Source: an uncultured Bacteroidia bacterium
Lineage (GTDB): Bacteria > Bacteroidota > Bacteroidia > Bacteroidales > Prolixibacteraceae
Direction of reading: 5' to 3'
Assembly: GCA_903850335.1 (NCBI GenBank)
Contig: CAINLJ010000274.1
Location: 1-39,840, forward strand
DNA: 39,840 nucleotides
Below the pieces are notes generated by a model that was not told where the DNA came from, did not search any database, and worked only from the letters and a program-made list of their open reading frames with translations. Positions 1-9,250 of this stretch are shown here, piece by piece. The position numbers and the translations under genes were made by a program. Within the stretch, counting starts at the first letter, position 1; every line of letters begins with the position of its first letter.

Positions 1-120
1 AGCGTACCGCAATATCTTCTTTGATGAAGTGTTTAGGAAGCACTGATATTGCGGTACTCTGTACCTCCTAACAACGCATATTCATCATTCCTACAAATCT
101 TGCGGTACTCTGTACCTTAT
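1..120 (-). repeat. REP-like intergenic element with paired near-palindromes
   Basis: The 18-mer TTGCGGTACTCTGTACCT occurs at 49-66 and again at 100-117. Its core, GGTACAGAGTACC on the minus strand, is nearly palindromic. In addition GTACCGCAATATC at 4-16 is the exact reverse complement of 45-57, which would give a 13-bp stem with a 28-base loop. Read on the minus strand, two GGTACAGAGTACC cores lie 51 bases apart and the first is followed by ATTTGTAG. The element near 19591-19657 has the same layout. It lies downstream of the OmpA-domain gene, so it could also fold as a 3' structure for that transcript. Its function is not known to me. Confidence 0.7.
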
Positions 121-267
121 TATTATTTAATCATGTTCCAAAGTTATCTGTTTTGATGTTGGAGTTTAACAACTCACGAGTACTCTGCGGTAAAAAACTT
201 TTGATACCCCTTTTATAATTTGTCTACTGATTTCCAGTATTCGATCATCGCTCTTTCCAACAAACGG

Positions 268-1557
268 CTACTGTTTAATAAACTCCACCCTGCGGTTTAG
301 CGCCTTGTTAACCGGTGAATCATTCGGAGCAACCGGTTGTGATTTCCCCATTCCGTCTGTAACCAAACGATCACCATTGACGCCAAACGAATTGCTAAGT
401 TCAGCTTTTACAGATGCTGCTCGACGTTTCGAAAGATCCAGATTAGCAGCATCCTGTCCGTCACTGTCGGTATGCCCGACAATCTTCACCTTTACGTCAG
501 GAACTTCGTTAAGAATAGTCGCGATATCCTTCAGGGTTCCATACGATTCAGGTTTTACAATATCCTTATTTACATCGAAGTATATGCCATAAGTTATAAG
601 TTTTCCTTCAGTCAGTAACTTATTGCGAGTGTCTGGAGCAGCGGTTGTTATTTTGATATTTGACAGGTAAGAACCTGATGATGCTCCCCTGTAAAGTTTG
701 AAGCACATCCGGCTAAATTTACTGCCATCATAAATATTGGTTGGCATATCCAGAACTTTTCCCCCCTGATGGTAAATCCGGACTCTGCGGTTTTGAACCC
801 ATACAATTACATGGTTTACTTTTTCTTCCTGTACAAGGTTGATCGCAGAGGAACCTGTCAGTTTCTCATTTGCTCCTTTTTTATAGCCTTTGGTATCCCA
901 TAATGTTTTTGCAATAGTGATATGTATTCCGCAATTACCCGGATCCCCATTTTTATCCATTTCGCTATGACTTCCTTCACCGAAAAGCACTAAGTCTGCA
1001 GCATAGCGTGGACCTCCTTTTTTGGGGACAATATCAAATTCAATGATGAAATTCTTTGGAAAGTCAATATCCTTTAAATACCAGTAGGTTCCTTCTGTAC
1101 TGTTCAAATTAAACCAGTTACCGGGAGCTACATTTAAAGTGTTTACTTCACCTGCAACGTCTGTTGTCCAAAGTGCAGGGAAGTCCCCTACTGCATCCTG
1201 ACTGAAATCTTCGAACAAAAGTACTTTATCGCCCGGAACAAAGTCATATTTAGAGTAGGCTTGAAGCGTAGGGGTAGCTGGGGCAGTTGTAACAATGGTT
1301 GGTTTCTTATTTTGAGCTTTTGATGTTGTATCCTTGATTTGCTTTGGTGGTGGCGGAGGGGTTGGTTTTTTGCTCTTAAACAGCCCTTTTACCCCGCCTT
1401 CTATGGCATTAAGACCTTTGTTAATCTGCTGATCAACATTGCTGTTAGCCTTTTTATTTGCCTGATTTTCAACCTTCTTCTCAACATCAATCTGAGCAGT
1501 CAGATTACTGAATAACAGACAAAAAAAGAACATTAAAAAAATTTGTGTCGTTTTCAT
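268..1557 (-). CDS. OmpA-family outer membrane protein
   Basis: A 429-residue envelope protein with an N-terminal signal peptide (about 1-21, ending LTAQ). A low-complexity Lys/Gln/Pro stretch follows (about 25-95, including a run of prolines). The middle part (about 105-310) looks like a beta-sandwich, with a 'LLFEDFSQDAVGDFP' opening seen in concanavalin-like domains. The C-terminal OmpA domain (about 320-429) has 'YFDVNKDIVKPES', 'VKIVGHTDSDG' and 'NRRVEFIKQ', the usual peptidoglycan-binding signature. It probably tethers the outer membrane to the wall. The start is the ATG directly before a typical signal sequence. It has no operon partner in close contact: the next gene upstream ends 100 bases away. 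The family call is firm; the role of the middle domain is not. Confidence 0.9.
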   Translation of the reverse strand: MKTTQIFLMFFFCLLFSNLTAQIDVEKKVENQANKKANSNVDQQINKGLNAIEGGVKGLFKSKKPTPPPPPKQIKDTTSKAQNKKPTIVTTAPATPTLQAYSKYDFVPGDKVLLFEDFSQDAVGDFPALWTTDVAGEVNTLNVAPGNWFNLNSTEGTYWYLKDIDFPKNFIIEFDIVPKKGGPRYAADLVLFGEGSHSEMDKNGDPGNCGIHITIAKTLWDTKGYKKGANEKLTGSSAINLVQEEKVNHVIVWVQNRRVRIYHQGGKVLDMPTNIYDGSKFSRMCFKLYRGASSGSYLSNIKITTAAPDTRNKLLTEGKLITYGIYFDVNKDIVKPESYGTLKDIATILNEVPDVKVKIVGHTDSDGQDAANLDLSKRRAASVKAELSNSFGVNGDRLVTDGMGKSQPVAPNDSPVNKALNRRVEFIKQ

Positions 1558-1656
1558 ATCAGTAAAAATTAGATTTCCTTAAATTTAACGAAATTCAATC
1601 TAATTTTCAATGACTTTTAGGGTATTATTGAAATTTTTGGAAAATTGGCAATACTG

Positions 1657-2583
1657 TTAAAGACGGGGGCGCCGAAGTCTCTTCAGGGACTTTTTTGGAG
1701 TCCCCAAAGGATCTGATTTAATCCAGCAATCCCTGTATTCATGTATAAAATCAACCAGATTCCTCGGAGTGTGCCCGGTAAGTGATTCGAAAACATCATT
1801 ACGGCTATTCATCTTTCCATTTCTGGCTGCCGAATAGAGTAACGATAGTGTAACTACATAAAGTAATTGCTTTTTATCATGTAATTTTTGTCTGACAAAC
1901 CGAATGGTTGAAGGTTTGGCATACTTTATTTCCCGGCCCAGATCATCCGAAAACATTTTGGCAATCTGATAGAAATCAAAGGACTCAGGACCGGTAATCT
2001 CGTAGGCCTGATTTTTATGCCCCGGGTTAATCAGAATAGCCACGATAGCCTCAGCTACATCCCTGACATCAATATAGTTGACGAAGCCTGCTCCGGCAGG
2101 TATATTGATTCTGTCATGATCCTTAATATCAAGACGATGCAAAGAGGATAGATTCTGCATATATACCGAAGGCCGTAAAATGGTTGATGGGATACTCATT
2201 TTCTTAAAATGATTCTCCGTGCGGTGATTTGCAAAAATCCTGTTCCTTTCTGCCCCAACTATCGAAACAAATACAATATGCTTAACACCAACCTTTTCAG
2301 CCTTTGCAAGAAATGGAAAGATATATTTTGAAACGTCGGAAACCTGGTTTGGCCGGATAAGAACAATCTGAGTAACTCCCTCAAGTACCTTTTCGTAAGT
2401 CGACGGTTCGTCAAATTCAAAATGGCAAAAATTACAATCGGAGATACCTTCAATCTTTCTTGCCCGTTCAATATCACGAACCGCTGCAATAAACTCAACA
2501 TCCGGGTAATTCCGGCTTTGCAATAATTTTAAAGTGCTTAAGCCTACATTTCCGGTTGCACCCGTGATTAAAATCTTCTCCAT
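1657..2583 (-). CDS. NmrA-like NAD(P)-binding oxidoreductase
   Basis: An atypical short-chain dehydrogenase of the NmrA/QOR2 type, 308 residues from the ATG at 2583; a TTG two codons upstream is a weaker alternative. The N-terminus has the Rossmann motif GATGNVG (about 8-14), followed by a dinucleotide-binding beta-alpha-beta unit. Further on come 'HIVFVSIVGAE', 'TILRPSVYMQN' and 'NYIDVRDVAEAIVAIL', all characteristic of this group, where the classical YxxxK pair is often missing and proteins may sense redox state or reduce quinones. The C-terminal end is basic. The substrate cannot be read from sequence. It stands alone, with its upstream neighbour on the same strand about 150 bases away. 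Confidence 0.85.
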   Translation of the reverse strand: MEKILITGATGNVGLSTLKLLQSRNYPDVEFIAAVRDIERARKIEGISDCNFCHFEFDEPSTYEKVLEGVTQIVLIRPNQVSDVSKYIFPFLAKAEKVGVKHIVFVSIVGAERNRIFANHRTENHFKKMSIPSTILRPSVYMQNLSSLHRLDIKDHDRINIPAGAGFVNYIDVRDVAEAIVAILINPGHKNQAYEITGPESFDFYQIAKMFSDDLGREIKYAKPSTIRFVRQKLHDKKQLLYVVTLSLLYSAARNGKMNSRNDVFESLTGHTPRNLVDFIHEYRDCWIKSDPLGTPKKSLKRLRRPRL

Positions 2584-2733
2584 AAACAAATTAAAGTTAA
2601 GCGGAACAAAATTAAACCTTTTCTGTAAAACTTAACCTTCAATTTTATGTAAGATTTCAAATACTTTTAAAAAAGCGGTTTTTTGAATTCAGCAATCAGG
2701 GAATCTGACTGATCAAATATAGCGTTAAGGAAG

Positions 2734-3360
2734 TTAATCAGACCCCATTTTTTCCAGTTTGATCCTTCTGAAATTGCCGTGAAAACCTGCATCCTTGTCT
2801 AGTTGAACAGTTAATGAGGTTTGACCAACTATGGACTCAAAATTACGTGTGATATCTGTGAAAAATAGATTCGCCAAAATATTTACTATTTTACGGGTTG
2901 TCGAAACTTTCCTGCCCTTAGGAACAAATTTATCAAAGACTACAATTTCACCTCCGGGCTTTAATACCCTCTCCGACTCTTTAATACACTTCAATGGATC
3001 AGGAATCACAGCAAGTATCAAGTGAAGTATGATCTTGTCGAACGTATTATCCGCAAATTCAAGCACCTGCCCATCCATTACAACCGCTTTAACATTAAGC
3101 TTCAATATTTCACTCCTCCTCTTCACCCTTTCAATCATTGCTGGGGTAATATCGGTAGCAACAATTTCGCAACCGGCAGGCAAAAATTCCAGGTCCAATC
3201 CGGTCCCGGCACCAACAATCAAAACTTTATCACCATTTTTAACCCCCAAAGAGATAACCGACTCTTCCCTGTTCTGTCTGAAATACCTGGCTAACAAATC
3301 ATACCCTGGTGTGTAAAGAGTATATCTGAATTTATTCCAATTGTTCGTGTTAATTTTCAT
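2734..3360 (-). CDS. class I SAM-dependent methyltransferase
   Basis: A 208-residue soluble methyltransferase with the UbiE/phospholipid N-methyltransferase look. An N-terminal 'YTPGYDLLARYFRQNREESV' region precedes SAM motif I, 'VLIVGAGTGLDLEFLP' (about 47-62). An acidic residue follows at the end of strand 2 ('EIVATDITP'), then 'VVMDGQVLEFADNTFDKII' and 'ERVLKPGGEIVVFDKF'. The N-terminus resembles bacterial PmtA-type enzymes, so a lipid or quinone substrate is possible, but sequence alone does not decide this. The ATG at 3360 fits the family's usual start. It lies alone between two spacers. Confidence 0.85.
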   Translation of the reverse strand: MKINTNNWNKFRYTLYTPGYDLLARYFRQNREESVISLGVKNGDKVLIVGAGTGLDLEFLPAGCEIVATDITPAMIERVKRRSEILKLNVKAVVMDGQVLEFADNTFDKIILHLILAVIPDPLKCIKESERVLKPGGEIVVFDKFVPKGRKVSTTRKIVNILANLFFTDITRNFESIVGQTSLTVQLDKDAGFHGNFRRIKLEKMGSD

Positions 3361-3431
3361 TTTCCAAAGAATTTGTGAGGAACCAGCAACCCAAAGTCAA
3401 TTATACGCATCTTACGGATCTATTGATGCCA

Positions 3432-3439
3432 CAAAGCTA
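3432..3439 (-). promoter_or_regulatory. possible -7 element for the methyltransferase gene
   Basis: The minus strand reads TAGCTTTG, a full match to the Bacteroidetes -7 box TAnnTTTG, 72 bases upstream of the methyltransferase start. No good -33 TTTG lies at the usual spacing, so this is a weak call. Confidence 0.3.
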
Positions 3440-3565
3440 AAAAGATTAAATTATCCATGAGTAAGACAGAAGGTGGTTATATCAAAGATATGATATTTGA
3501 TTCGGCACGAAAGCAGAAATTCCTATCTTTAAACAAAAAAATAATACATTTAAAAGCATTTTCAA

Positions 3566-4171
3566 ATGAAGACTTTACTGATATTCACCTTTGCACTTTT
3601 AGCGGGCCTCGACCTTTCAGGACAAATAAATCCAATGGATAGATTGTTCAAGGATAAACCACGTGATCTTGCACTTTATCTGAATCCAACATTCGAATAC
3701 AGTCAGGTTGTGCTCCAGCGCACCAAAATTGCAGGCTTAGGTGCCGGTATAATTATAAACAAAAAGCTATCTCTGGGGATTGTCTATAATACCACTCTCG
3801 GTAATCTTGCTTTGCCTGAAACAAAAGGACCTGGTCAATTTCAGATGAAATGGGAAGGCGTTCATCTCGAATATACACTTTGGCCGGTTCAGAAAATCCA
3901 TCTCACTTTTCCATTCTCAGCAGGAATTGGACAAATGAAAATCACTGGAAACACAGCAGAAACATCAACAAGTAGCCCTGGTTTTGTATTTGCTGAACCG
4001 GGAATGGTTATTGAAGCCAATGTCTGGAGATATGCAAAAGCAGGCATCGGGACAACCTACAGATACACAGCCAATGTGAACTACAATACGCTTACAACAG
4101 ACGACATCAACGGATTTGCCGCCATAGTATCCCTGAAATTTGGCAATTTCAGATATTCAATCCATCACTAA
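3566..4171 (+). CDS. outer-membrane beta-barrel-like protein of unknown function
   Basis: I do not recognise a named family. The 201-residue protein begins with a signal peptide (about 1-20, ending in LSGQ). The rest alternates polar and hydrophobic residues in strand-like pieces with many glycines, for example 'IAGLGAGIIINKKLSLGIVYN', 'YAKAGIGTTYRYT' and the final 'AAIVSLKFGNFRYSIHH'. This pattern fits a small outer-membrane beta-barrel of about eight to ten strands, a common type in Bacteroidota. The ATG at 3566 begins the signal sequence directly. It is convergent with the acyl-CoA synthetase gene, with only 15 bases between the stop codons, so the two transcripts may overlap at their 3' ends. 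Confidence 0.75.
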   Translation: MKTLLIFTFALLAGLDLSGQINPMDRLFKDKPRDLALYLNPTFEYSQVVLQRTKIAGLGAGIIINKKLSLGIVYNTTLGNLALPETKGPGQFQMKWEGVHLEYTLWPVQKIHLTFPFSAGIGQMKITGNTAETSTSSPGFVFAEPGMVIEANVWRYAKAGIGTTYRYTANVNYNTLTTDDINGFAAIVSLKFGNFRYSIHH

Positions 4172-4186
4172 CCTTGCTTACCAAAA

Positions 4187-5974
4187 TTAATCTTCCTCAC
4201 GCGATGGAGCGAAAATCTCTTCGATAAGCACCTTGTACTTCGCCTCGATAACCTTTCGCTTAAGTTTTAACGTTTGTGACAGTTCTCCGGTCTGAGGGCT
4301 CCATGAATCTGCAATAAGCCTGAAACGCTTTATCTCCTCATGCTGGCCCAACGTTTTGTTGATCTCTTTAACCTCCTGAAGAAATTGATTCTGTACCTTT
4401 GGGTTACCTATCGCTTCAGCATTATCCTTGAAAAGTATCTGATTTGAGGAACACCAGTCATGAAGATATTCAAAGTTAGGAGAGATTAAGGCACTGGCAA
4501 ATTTTTCATGATCACCAATAACTATAACCTGATCGATAAACATCGACTCCTTAAGTTTATTCTCAATCATCTGAGGAGCAATATATTTCCCTCCGGTAAG
4601 TTTAAATATCTCCTTCTTGCGGTCTGTTATCTTAAGATATTTCCCTTCATCCAGGATCCCAATATCACCTGTATGAAACCACCCGTCTTTATCAATAACC
4701 TCAGCGGTGAGTTCAGGCTGCCGGTAATATCCGATCATCAGATTAGGTCCTTTTGTAAGGATCTCACCATCTTCTGCAATCTTTACCTGTACACCGGGCA
4801 GAACAGGTCCATTGGTTCCAACTTTTAATTCGTGGGTTGTGAGATTTCCCACTGCGACAACGGGAGAGGTTTCGGTCAGTCCATACCCTTCAAGTACATA
4901 GATCTTTGCGGCACTAAAGACCCTTGCAATCCGGGGTTGCAAGGCAGCTCCGCCAGAGACAACAATCTTCAGATTTCCACCCAGACCTGCCCGCCATTTC
5001 GAATAAATCAATTTATCAGCGATAGCTAGCTTCAACCTGTAAAGAGGTGACATTTTCATATTGTGTTCATATTCACGTCCCAGATCAACGGCCCAGAAAA
5101 AAAGCCACTTCTTGATCCCCGTTAGCTGCTTCCCCTTAGTCAAAATACTGTTATAAACCCGTTCGAGGACACGGGGAACCCCGCAGAAAATATGAGGCTG
5201 TACCTCTTTTATTGCAGGCATAATCTGAGCCAGGGTCTCCACATAATAAACGCCGATTCCCTTATAGAGAAAATTATAATTCACAATTCTTTCAAAAATA
5301 TGACAAAGGGGCAAAAAAGAAATTGCCTTATGACCAATTCCCAGCTCGAAATTATTTGCATGGGTTGTGAAATTGGAAACCAGATTTCTGTGTGAAAGCA
5401 TGACACCTTTTGGGATTCCGGTAGTTCCTGACGTGTAAATCATAGTAACCATTTCATCCTCTCCAATCGAACGTTTTATTTCATCAAGTTTTGGTGAAAG
5501 CTCTTCTTCATGTTCAATTCCAAGGGCGTATATCGATTCTATATTTGTTGCACCTGTGACCTGATTAAAGGAGAATACCTGCTCAAGACTTTGAATCTGC
5601 CCAATCATAGGTGCCAGTTTCTTAAATAATTTGTCGTCCGAAACAAAAACAAACCGGGTTTCGGCGTGACTAAAAATATACCTGTATTCTTCTTCACTAA
5701 TTGTGGGATAAACGGGGACATGCACAGCTCCGGCCATAGCCAGCGCCATATCCACAAAACTCCATTCAGGACGGTTTCCAGAAACAGTGGCTACACGATC
5801 TCCCTTTTTAAGACCCATTGTCAGGAGACCCAACGCGATAAGCTTAGAATTTCTGGCAAACTGTTCAGTACTGAATTTAATCCACTGATTACCGTATTTT
5901 CCACATACAGCGTCAGTACGAAAGGAATTAATAAGGCAATGTTCAAGGATGTCGAAGGTTCGTTTAACAGGCAT
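4187..5974 (-). CDS. long-chain acyl-CoA synthetase (AMP-forming)
   Basis: Activates free fatty acids to acyl-CoA with ATP, feeding beta-oxidation or phospholipid synthesis. The 595-residue length is normal for the family. The ATP/AMP motif 'YTSGTTGIPKGVM' is at about 180-192, 'EGYGLTETSP' at about 362-371 and 'GWFHTGDIG' at about 431-439. The C-terminal hinge and lysine region reads 'DRKKEIFKLTGGKYIAPQMIE'. The N-terminal stretch with 'GDRVATVSGNRPEW' is typical of the FadD15/FAA-like branch. No membrane segment is evident. It stands alone on the minus strand, followed by the convergent barrel-protein gene. The activity is secure; chain-length preference is not. Confidence 0.93.
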   Translation of the reverse strand: MPVKRTFDILEHCLINSFRTDAVCGKYGNQWIKFSTEQFARNSKLIALGLLTMGLKKGDRVATVSGNRPEWSFVDMALAMAGAVHVPVYPTISEEEYRYIFSHAETRFVFVSDDKLFKKLAPMIGQIQSLEQVFSFNQVTGATNIESIYALGIEHEEELSPKLDEIKRSIGEDEMVTMIYTSGTTGIPKGVMLSHRNLVSNFTTHANNFELGIGHKAISFLPLCHIFERIVNYNFLYKGIGVYYVETLAQIMPAIKEVQPHIFCGVPRVLERVYNSILTKGKQLTGIKKWLFFWAVDLGREYEHNMKMSPLYRLKLAIADKLIYSKWRAGLGGNLKIVVSGGAALQPRIARVFSAAKIYVLEGYGLTETSPVVAVGNLTTHELKVGTNGPVLPGVQVKIAEDGEILTKGPNLMIGYYRQPELTAEVIDKDGWFHTGDIGILDEGKYLKITDRKKEIFKLTGGKYIAPQMIENKLKESMFIDQVIVIGDHEKFASALISPNFEYLHDWCSSNQILFKDNAEAIGNPKVQNQFLQEVKEINKTLGQHEEIKRFRLIADSWSPQTGELSQTLKLKRKVIEAKYKVLIEEIFAPSREED

Positions 5975-6049
5975 AGTCTTACATTTTTTAGTAAAATTAA
6001 AAATAGTAAGAAAAAATCCAACTAAAAGGTGAAATTTTGTTTAAAACAG

Positions 6050-6086
6050 ATACCCCTAACGAGTAATAAATACTTGTCAGGGGTAT
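6050..6086 (-). terminator. hairpin downstream of the cytochrome c synthase gene
   Basis: ATACCCCT at 6050-6057 pairs with AGGGGTAT at 6079-6086. After one mismatch, seven further pairs (one G-T) extend the stem to a five-base ATAAA loop. On the minus strand it begins 31 bases past the ccsBA stop and is followed by TCTGTTTTAAAC, a modest T-rich tail. It is best read as an intrinsic terminator for the leftward transcript. Confidence 0.6.
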
Positions 6087-6117
6087 AAAATTGAATAATC
6101 AGGTATTATATAATAAA

Positions 6118-9100
6118 TCAGGCCTTGCTTAAAATCTTATTGTTTCTATTAGCCATGAAGGCAATTATAGCCACCAGTCCGTAGACAATAACCAATGATA
6201 TCGGAAATTGCAACCCGGCACCACTACCATACGAGTGTAACCCGGAAAGATAATAGTTAACTCCAAGGTAGGTCATCAAAACAGAAAGCATTCCAAGTAC
6301 TGATGCCAGATTATAGGCAAACCAACCACGAAGTCCAGGAATAAGTCTCATGTGAGAAATAAAACCATAAACAAGAACGCTTATCAATGCCCAGGTCTCT
6401 TTGGCGTCCCATCCCCAGTACCTTCCCCATGATTCGTTTGCCCAGACACCACCAAGAAAGGTGCCGATTGTCAGGAGATAAAGGCCCAGAATCATTGACG
6501 CTTCGCTAATGTAAGTAAGCTGGGTAATGGATAATTGTATCCGTTTAACATTTGAATGGTTTTGTAATGCACCCATCAGTAAATTGACGAAACCAATTAT
6601 CGCACTTACTCCCAGAAAACCGTAGCTTGCAGTAATCACGGCCACATGAATAGCCAGCCAGTATGACTTAAGAACAGGAACTAAATTTGTAATTTCAGGA
6701 TTTAACCAGCTCATCTGAGCCACAAACAGGGTTAGCCCCGAGAGTATTGCAGAAACAGCCAGAACCATTGGATTGCGAAGCGAAAAAATTAATCCCGCAA
6801 GCATAACTGCCCATGCAATATAAATCATGGATTCATAACCATCGCTCCATGGCAAATGCCCGGATACATAACCACGTATAATCAATCCGGCTGTCTGACT
6901 TGCGAATCCGGCAAACAAGGCAATTACAATTATATTGATAGCTTTTTTGTTAAGCTTTTTTGCCTTTAGAACGGCATAAAAGAAGAATCCAAAAAGCGTC
7001 AGTCCCAGCAACAAATATAAACCTGAAAGATTTTTAAAGATATTTACCCGGTTATAAAAAATCTCAAAATTCTGCTTGGTCTCACCAGGGATCAACGCAG
7101 AACCATAATGCTCCTGGTAGCCAATAATCATCGACACATCCTTATTTGCAGTATCAAGGTTACCATCCCGCAGGGAATTCACAAAATCAGGGAAAACATG
7201 TGCCACAAGAGTTGAATCAGGACCAAACCCAGAAGGGAAATGGTTAATTGGTGTATACCACACCAGGTCTGTACGGTCAGGAGACGGGAAGAACTTATAC
7301 ATATCTCCATGATATACCTGATAAACAACATTTAATCTGTCATCTACCTTTATCACATTGTTATCATACAATTTCCGGTCTCCGGGCTTCTTACCAAAGG
7401 CTATCTGCACATCATTTGCCAATTTATAATTCCCCTGCTGATCAAAGAAATCATTAAAGGATGCTTTACTTTCGGATACCCCAAGTTTCGCTTCTATCTG
7501 CTCATCAGATAAAGCAATCATTGGAAATTGCTGCCAATCCTGAGGATAAGCCAGCATCCCAAGTACAACCTGTTCAGGCAGCTGACCCGATAATGATTCT
7601 GAGCGCGAAACCTTCATCACCATTTCGTAAGCAAGTGTGCTAAATGGTTTTATTCTGCCATCATGCCCCTGAACCCATACCTTGGCAAACTCCCTGGCAA
7701 TAGCAGGTGAGACCGAATGAGGTTCAGATGCCTTAGCCGTAAATCCAGAAGCCAGCAAAAGAATCAAGGCCAGCGTCGTGCTTGCCGAAGCCTTCTTCAT
7801 AAGCATATAAAAGTGACTGTTTTTGTTAAAGATGGATAGTATAATTCCTAACGCCAGCAATAAATAACCCAGGTATGTAATTAGCGTTCCGGGAAGATCA
7901 TCGTTTACAGATAAGATAGTCCCCTTTTCATCCATATCATAAGAACTCTGATAAAAACGATAACCCCTGTGATTCAATATGTTATTCATAAATATTTTAT
8001 GATCCTCATTAAGCCCAAGTTCCTTATCCGTAAGTGTAACCAGACTCTCATACGAAGAAGGACTGTTTGATCCAGGGTATCTTTTCAATGTAAAATCTTT
8101 CAGTCTGAGTGAAAACGGAAGAACCTTTTCTCCGGGACCTATCCACATCCTGTAATTCACACCTTCGAAAACTCCTGCATATTTAATTGACTCATTTTGT
8201 GCTGATGTCCAAAGAGTAACTTCCTGTTGCTTTTGATTATCTCCAAGTTGAATGATCAATGCATTTTCACCCGTTGGAGTGCCATTGCCCGCAGCAGCCT
8301 GAACCCTGGCAGATTTTAAAAATCTTTTTACAACGATAGATACACCTCCTACCTGATAAATAAGTCTTTCAGTACATGCCATCTCCTTTCCAGCAGGGCA
8401 ATCCGGAAGTTGTTCTGCCTGCATATTAGATGAGTGAATAACGTCGTCAGCCGACATTTTCAGGCTATCACCTTTCAGTATAAAACGAACATTTGCGGCT
8501 GCATTAAATCCAATGGAAACATTCCCTGCCGCTACCTGCTGACCTGCAGTAATCAGTTCATTCCTCATGCCACCTCCATTGGAATAAACAAATTCGATCA
8601 TCGGCTCACCCTGACTGGTTTCCTGAATACTCCGTTGTGCATCGGCGATGAAATTAAGTGATTTTACTTCAATCTCCTTCCCTCCAATCTTAACCTCTTC
8701 CGACAACTTCTTCCCCGCCAGGGTTATCACACTTGCGGGTTCTGAGAAACGTTTCTGCTCACCCTGGTAGTTCGCCTCAAAATTAAACTTTGTTTCATTT
8801 GTCACCAGGATATTCGTTGTCTCGCCCTCGCGAATATGTACGGTACCCTCTGAACCTAAATAGCGGGTTACACCTGCCCCAAGAATGATAACAATAAAAG
8901 AAATGTGAAAAATCCCCATCGTGAGCCTCTTTTTTAAGTACATTTTGTGCTTTAAAAAATTAGCAATCATGTTTGCGCATAAAACGATCAGGATCAATTC
9001 AAGCCACCAGGTATTGTAAACCATTGACCTTGCTGCTTCGGTACCATAACTATTTTCAATAAATGTCCCGGCAGCCAGTGAAAAGGCAAATAACAGCAGC

Positions 9101-9150
9101 AAAAAGCCGGCAGTAGTAACAGAAAAAAGGAAACTATAGAAATTTTTCAT
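6118..9150 (-). CDS. ccsBA: fused ResB/CcsA cytochrome c biogenesis protein (system II)
   Basis: Moves heme across the inner membrane and attaches it to CXXCH motifs of exported cytochromes c. This is a single-chain fusion of about 1010 residues. The N-terminal ResB/CcsB part has three early membrane segments and a large periplasmic domain with 'VHIREGET' and 'NNILNHRGYRFYQSSYDMDEKG'. A second periplasmic section and the C-terminal CcsA part follow, with eight or so membrane segments. The tryptophan-rich WWD heme-handling motif 'WGRYWGWDAKETWALI' lies near residues 905-920, and the conserved histidines near 'SYWLAIHVAVITASYGF' and 'YGFISHMRLIPG' are present. I chose the ATG at 9150 over a TTG 13 codons upstream because it directly precedes the first membrane segment. 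It suits the cytochromes encoded at 20582-25839. Confidence 0.93.
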   Translation of the reverse strand: MKNFYSFLFSVTTAGFLLLLFAFSLAAGTFIENSYGTEAARSMVYNTWWLELILIVLCANMIANFLKHKMYLKKRLTMGIFHISFIVIILGAGVTRYLGSEGTVHIREGETTNILVTNETKFNFEANYQGEQKRFSEPASVITLAGKKLSEEVKIGGKEIEVKSLNFIADAQRSIQETSQGEPMIEFVYSNGGGMRNELITAGQQVAAGNVSIGFNAAANVRFILKGDSLKMSADDVIHSSNMQAEQLPDCPAGKEMACTERLIYQVGGVSIVVKRFLKSARVQAAAGNGTPTGENALIIQLGDNQKQQEVTLWTSAQNESIKYAGVFEGVNYRMWIGPGEKVLPFSLRLKDFTLKRYPGSNSPSSYESLVTLTDKELGLNEDHKIFMNNILNHRGYRFYQSSYDMDEKGTILSVNDDLPGTLITYLGYLLLALGIILSIFNKNSHFYMLMKKASASTTLALILLLASGFTAKASEPHSVSPAIAREFAKVWVQGHDGRIKPFSTLAYEMVMKVSRSESLSGQLPEQVVLGMLAYPQDWQQFPMIALSDEQIEAKLGVSESKASFNDFFDQQGNYKLANDVQIAFGKKPGDRKLYDNNVIKVDDRLNVVYQVYHGDMYKFFPSPDRTDLVWYTPINHFPSGFGPDSTLVAHVFPDFVNSLRDGNLDTANKDVSMIIGYQEHYGSALIPGETKQNFEIFYNRVNIFKNLSGLYLLLGLTLFGFFFYAVLKAKKLNKKAINIIVIALFAGFASQTAGLIIRGYVSGHLPWSDGYESMIYIAWAVMLAGLIFSLRNPMVLAVSAILSGLTLFVAQMSWLNPEITNLVPVLKSYWLAIHVAVITASYGFLGVSAIIGFVNLLMGALQNHSNVKRIQLSITQLTYISEASMILGLYLLTIGTFLGGVWANESWGRYWGWDAKETWALISVLVYGFISHMRLIPGLRGWFAYNLASVLGMLSVLMTYLGVNYYLSGLHSYGSGAGLQFPISLVIVYGLVAIIAFMANRNNKILSKA

Positions 9151-9250
9151 GTGAGTAAATTTAAGTTTGCTAATATATGAAAAAAACAAGATTCAGTCTA
9201 AAACCATTAAGGTTTAAGACATTTTGTAATTTCTTAACTTATTTAAAGAA

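Noticed and set aside
3022-3316. Open frames on the plus strand opposite the methyltransferase gene
   Set aside because: They are antisense shadows of a well-supported gene, with no family pattern in their translations.
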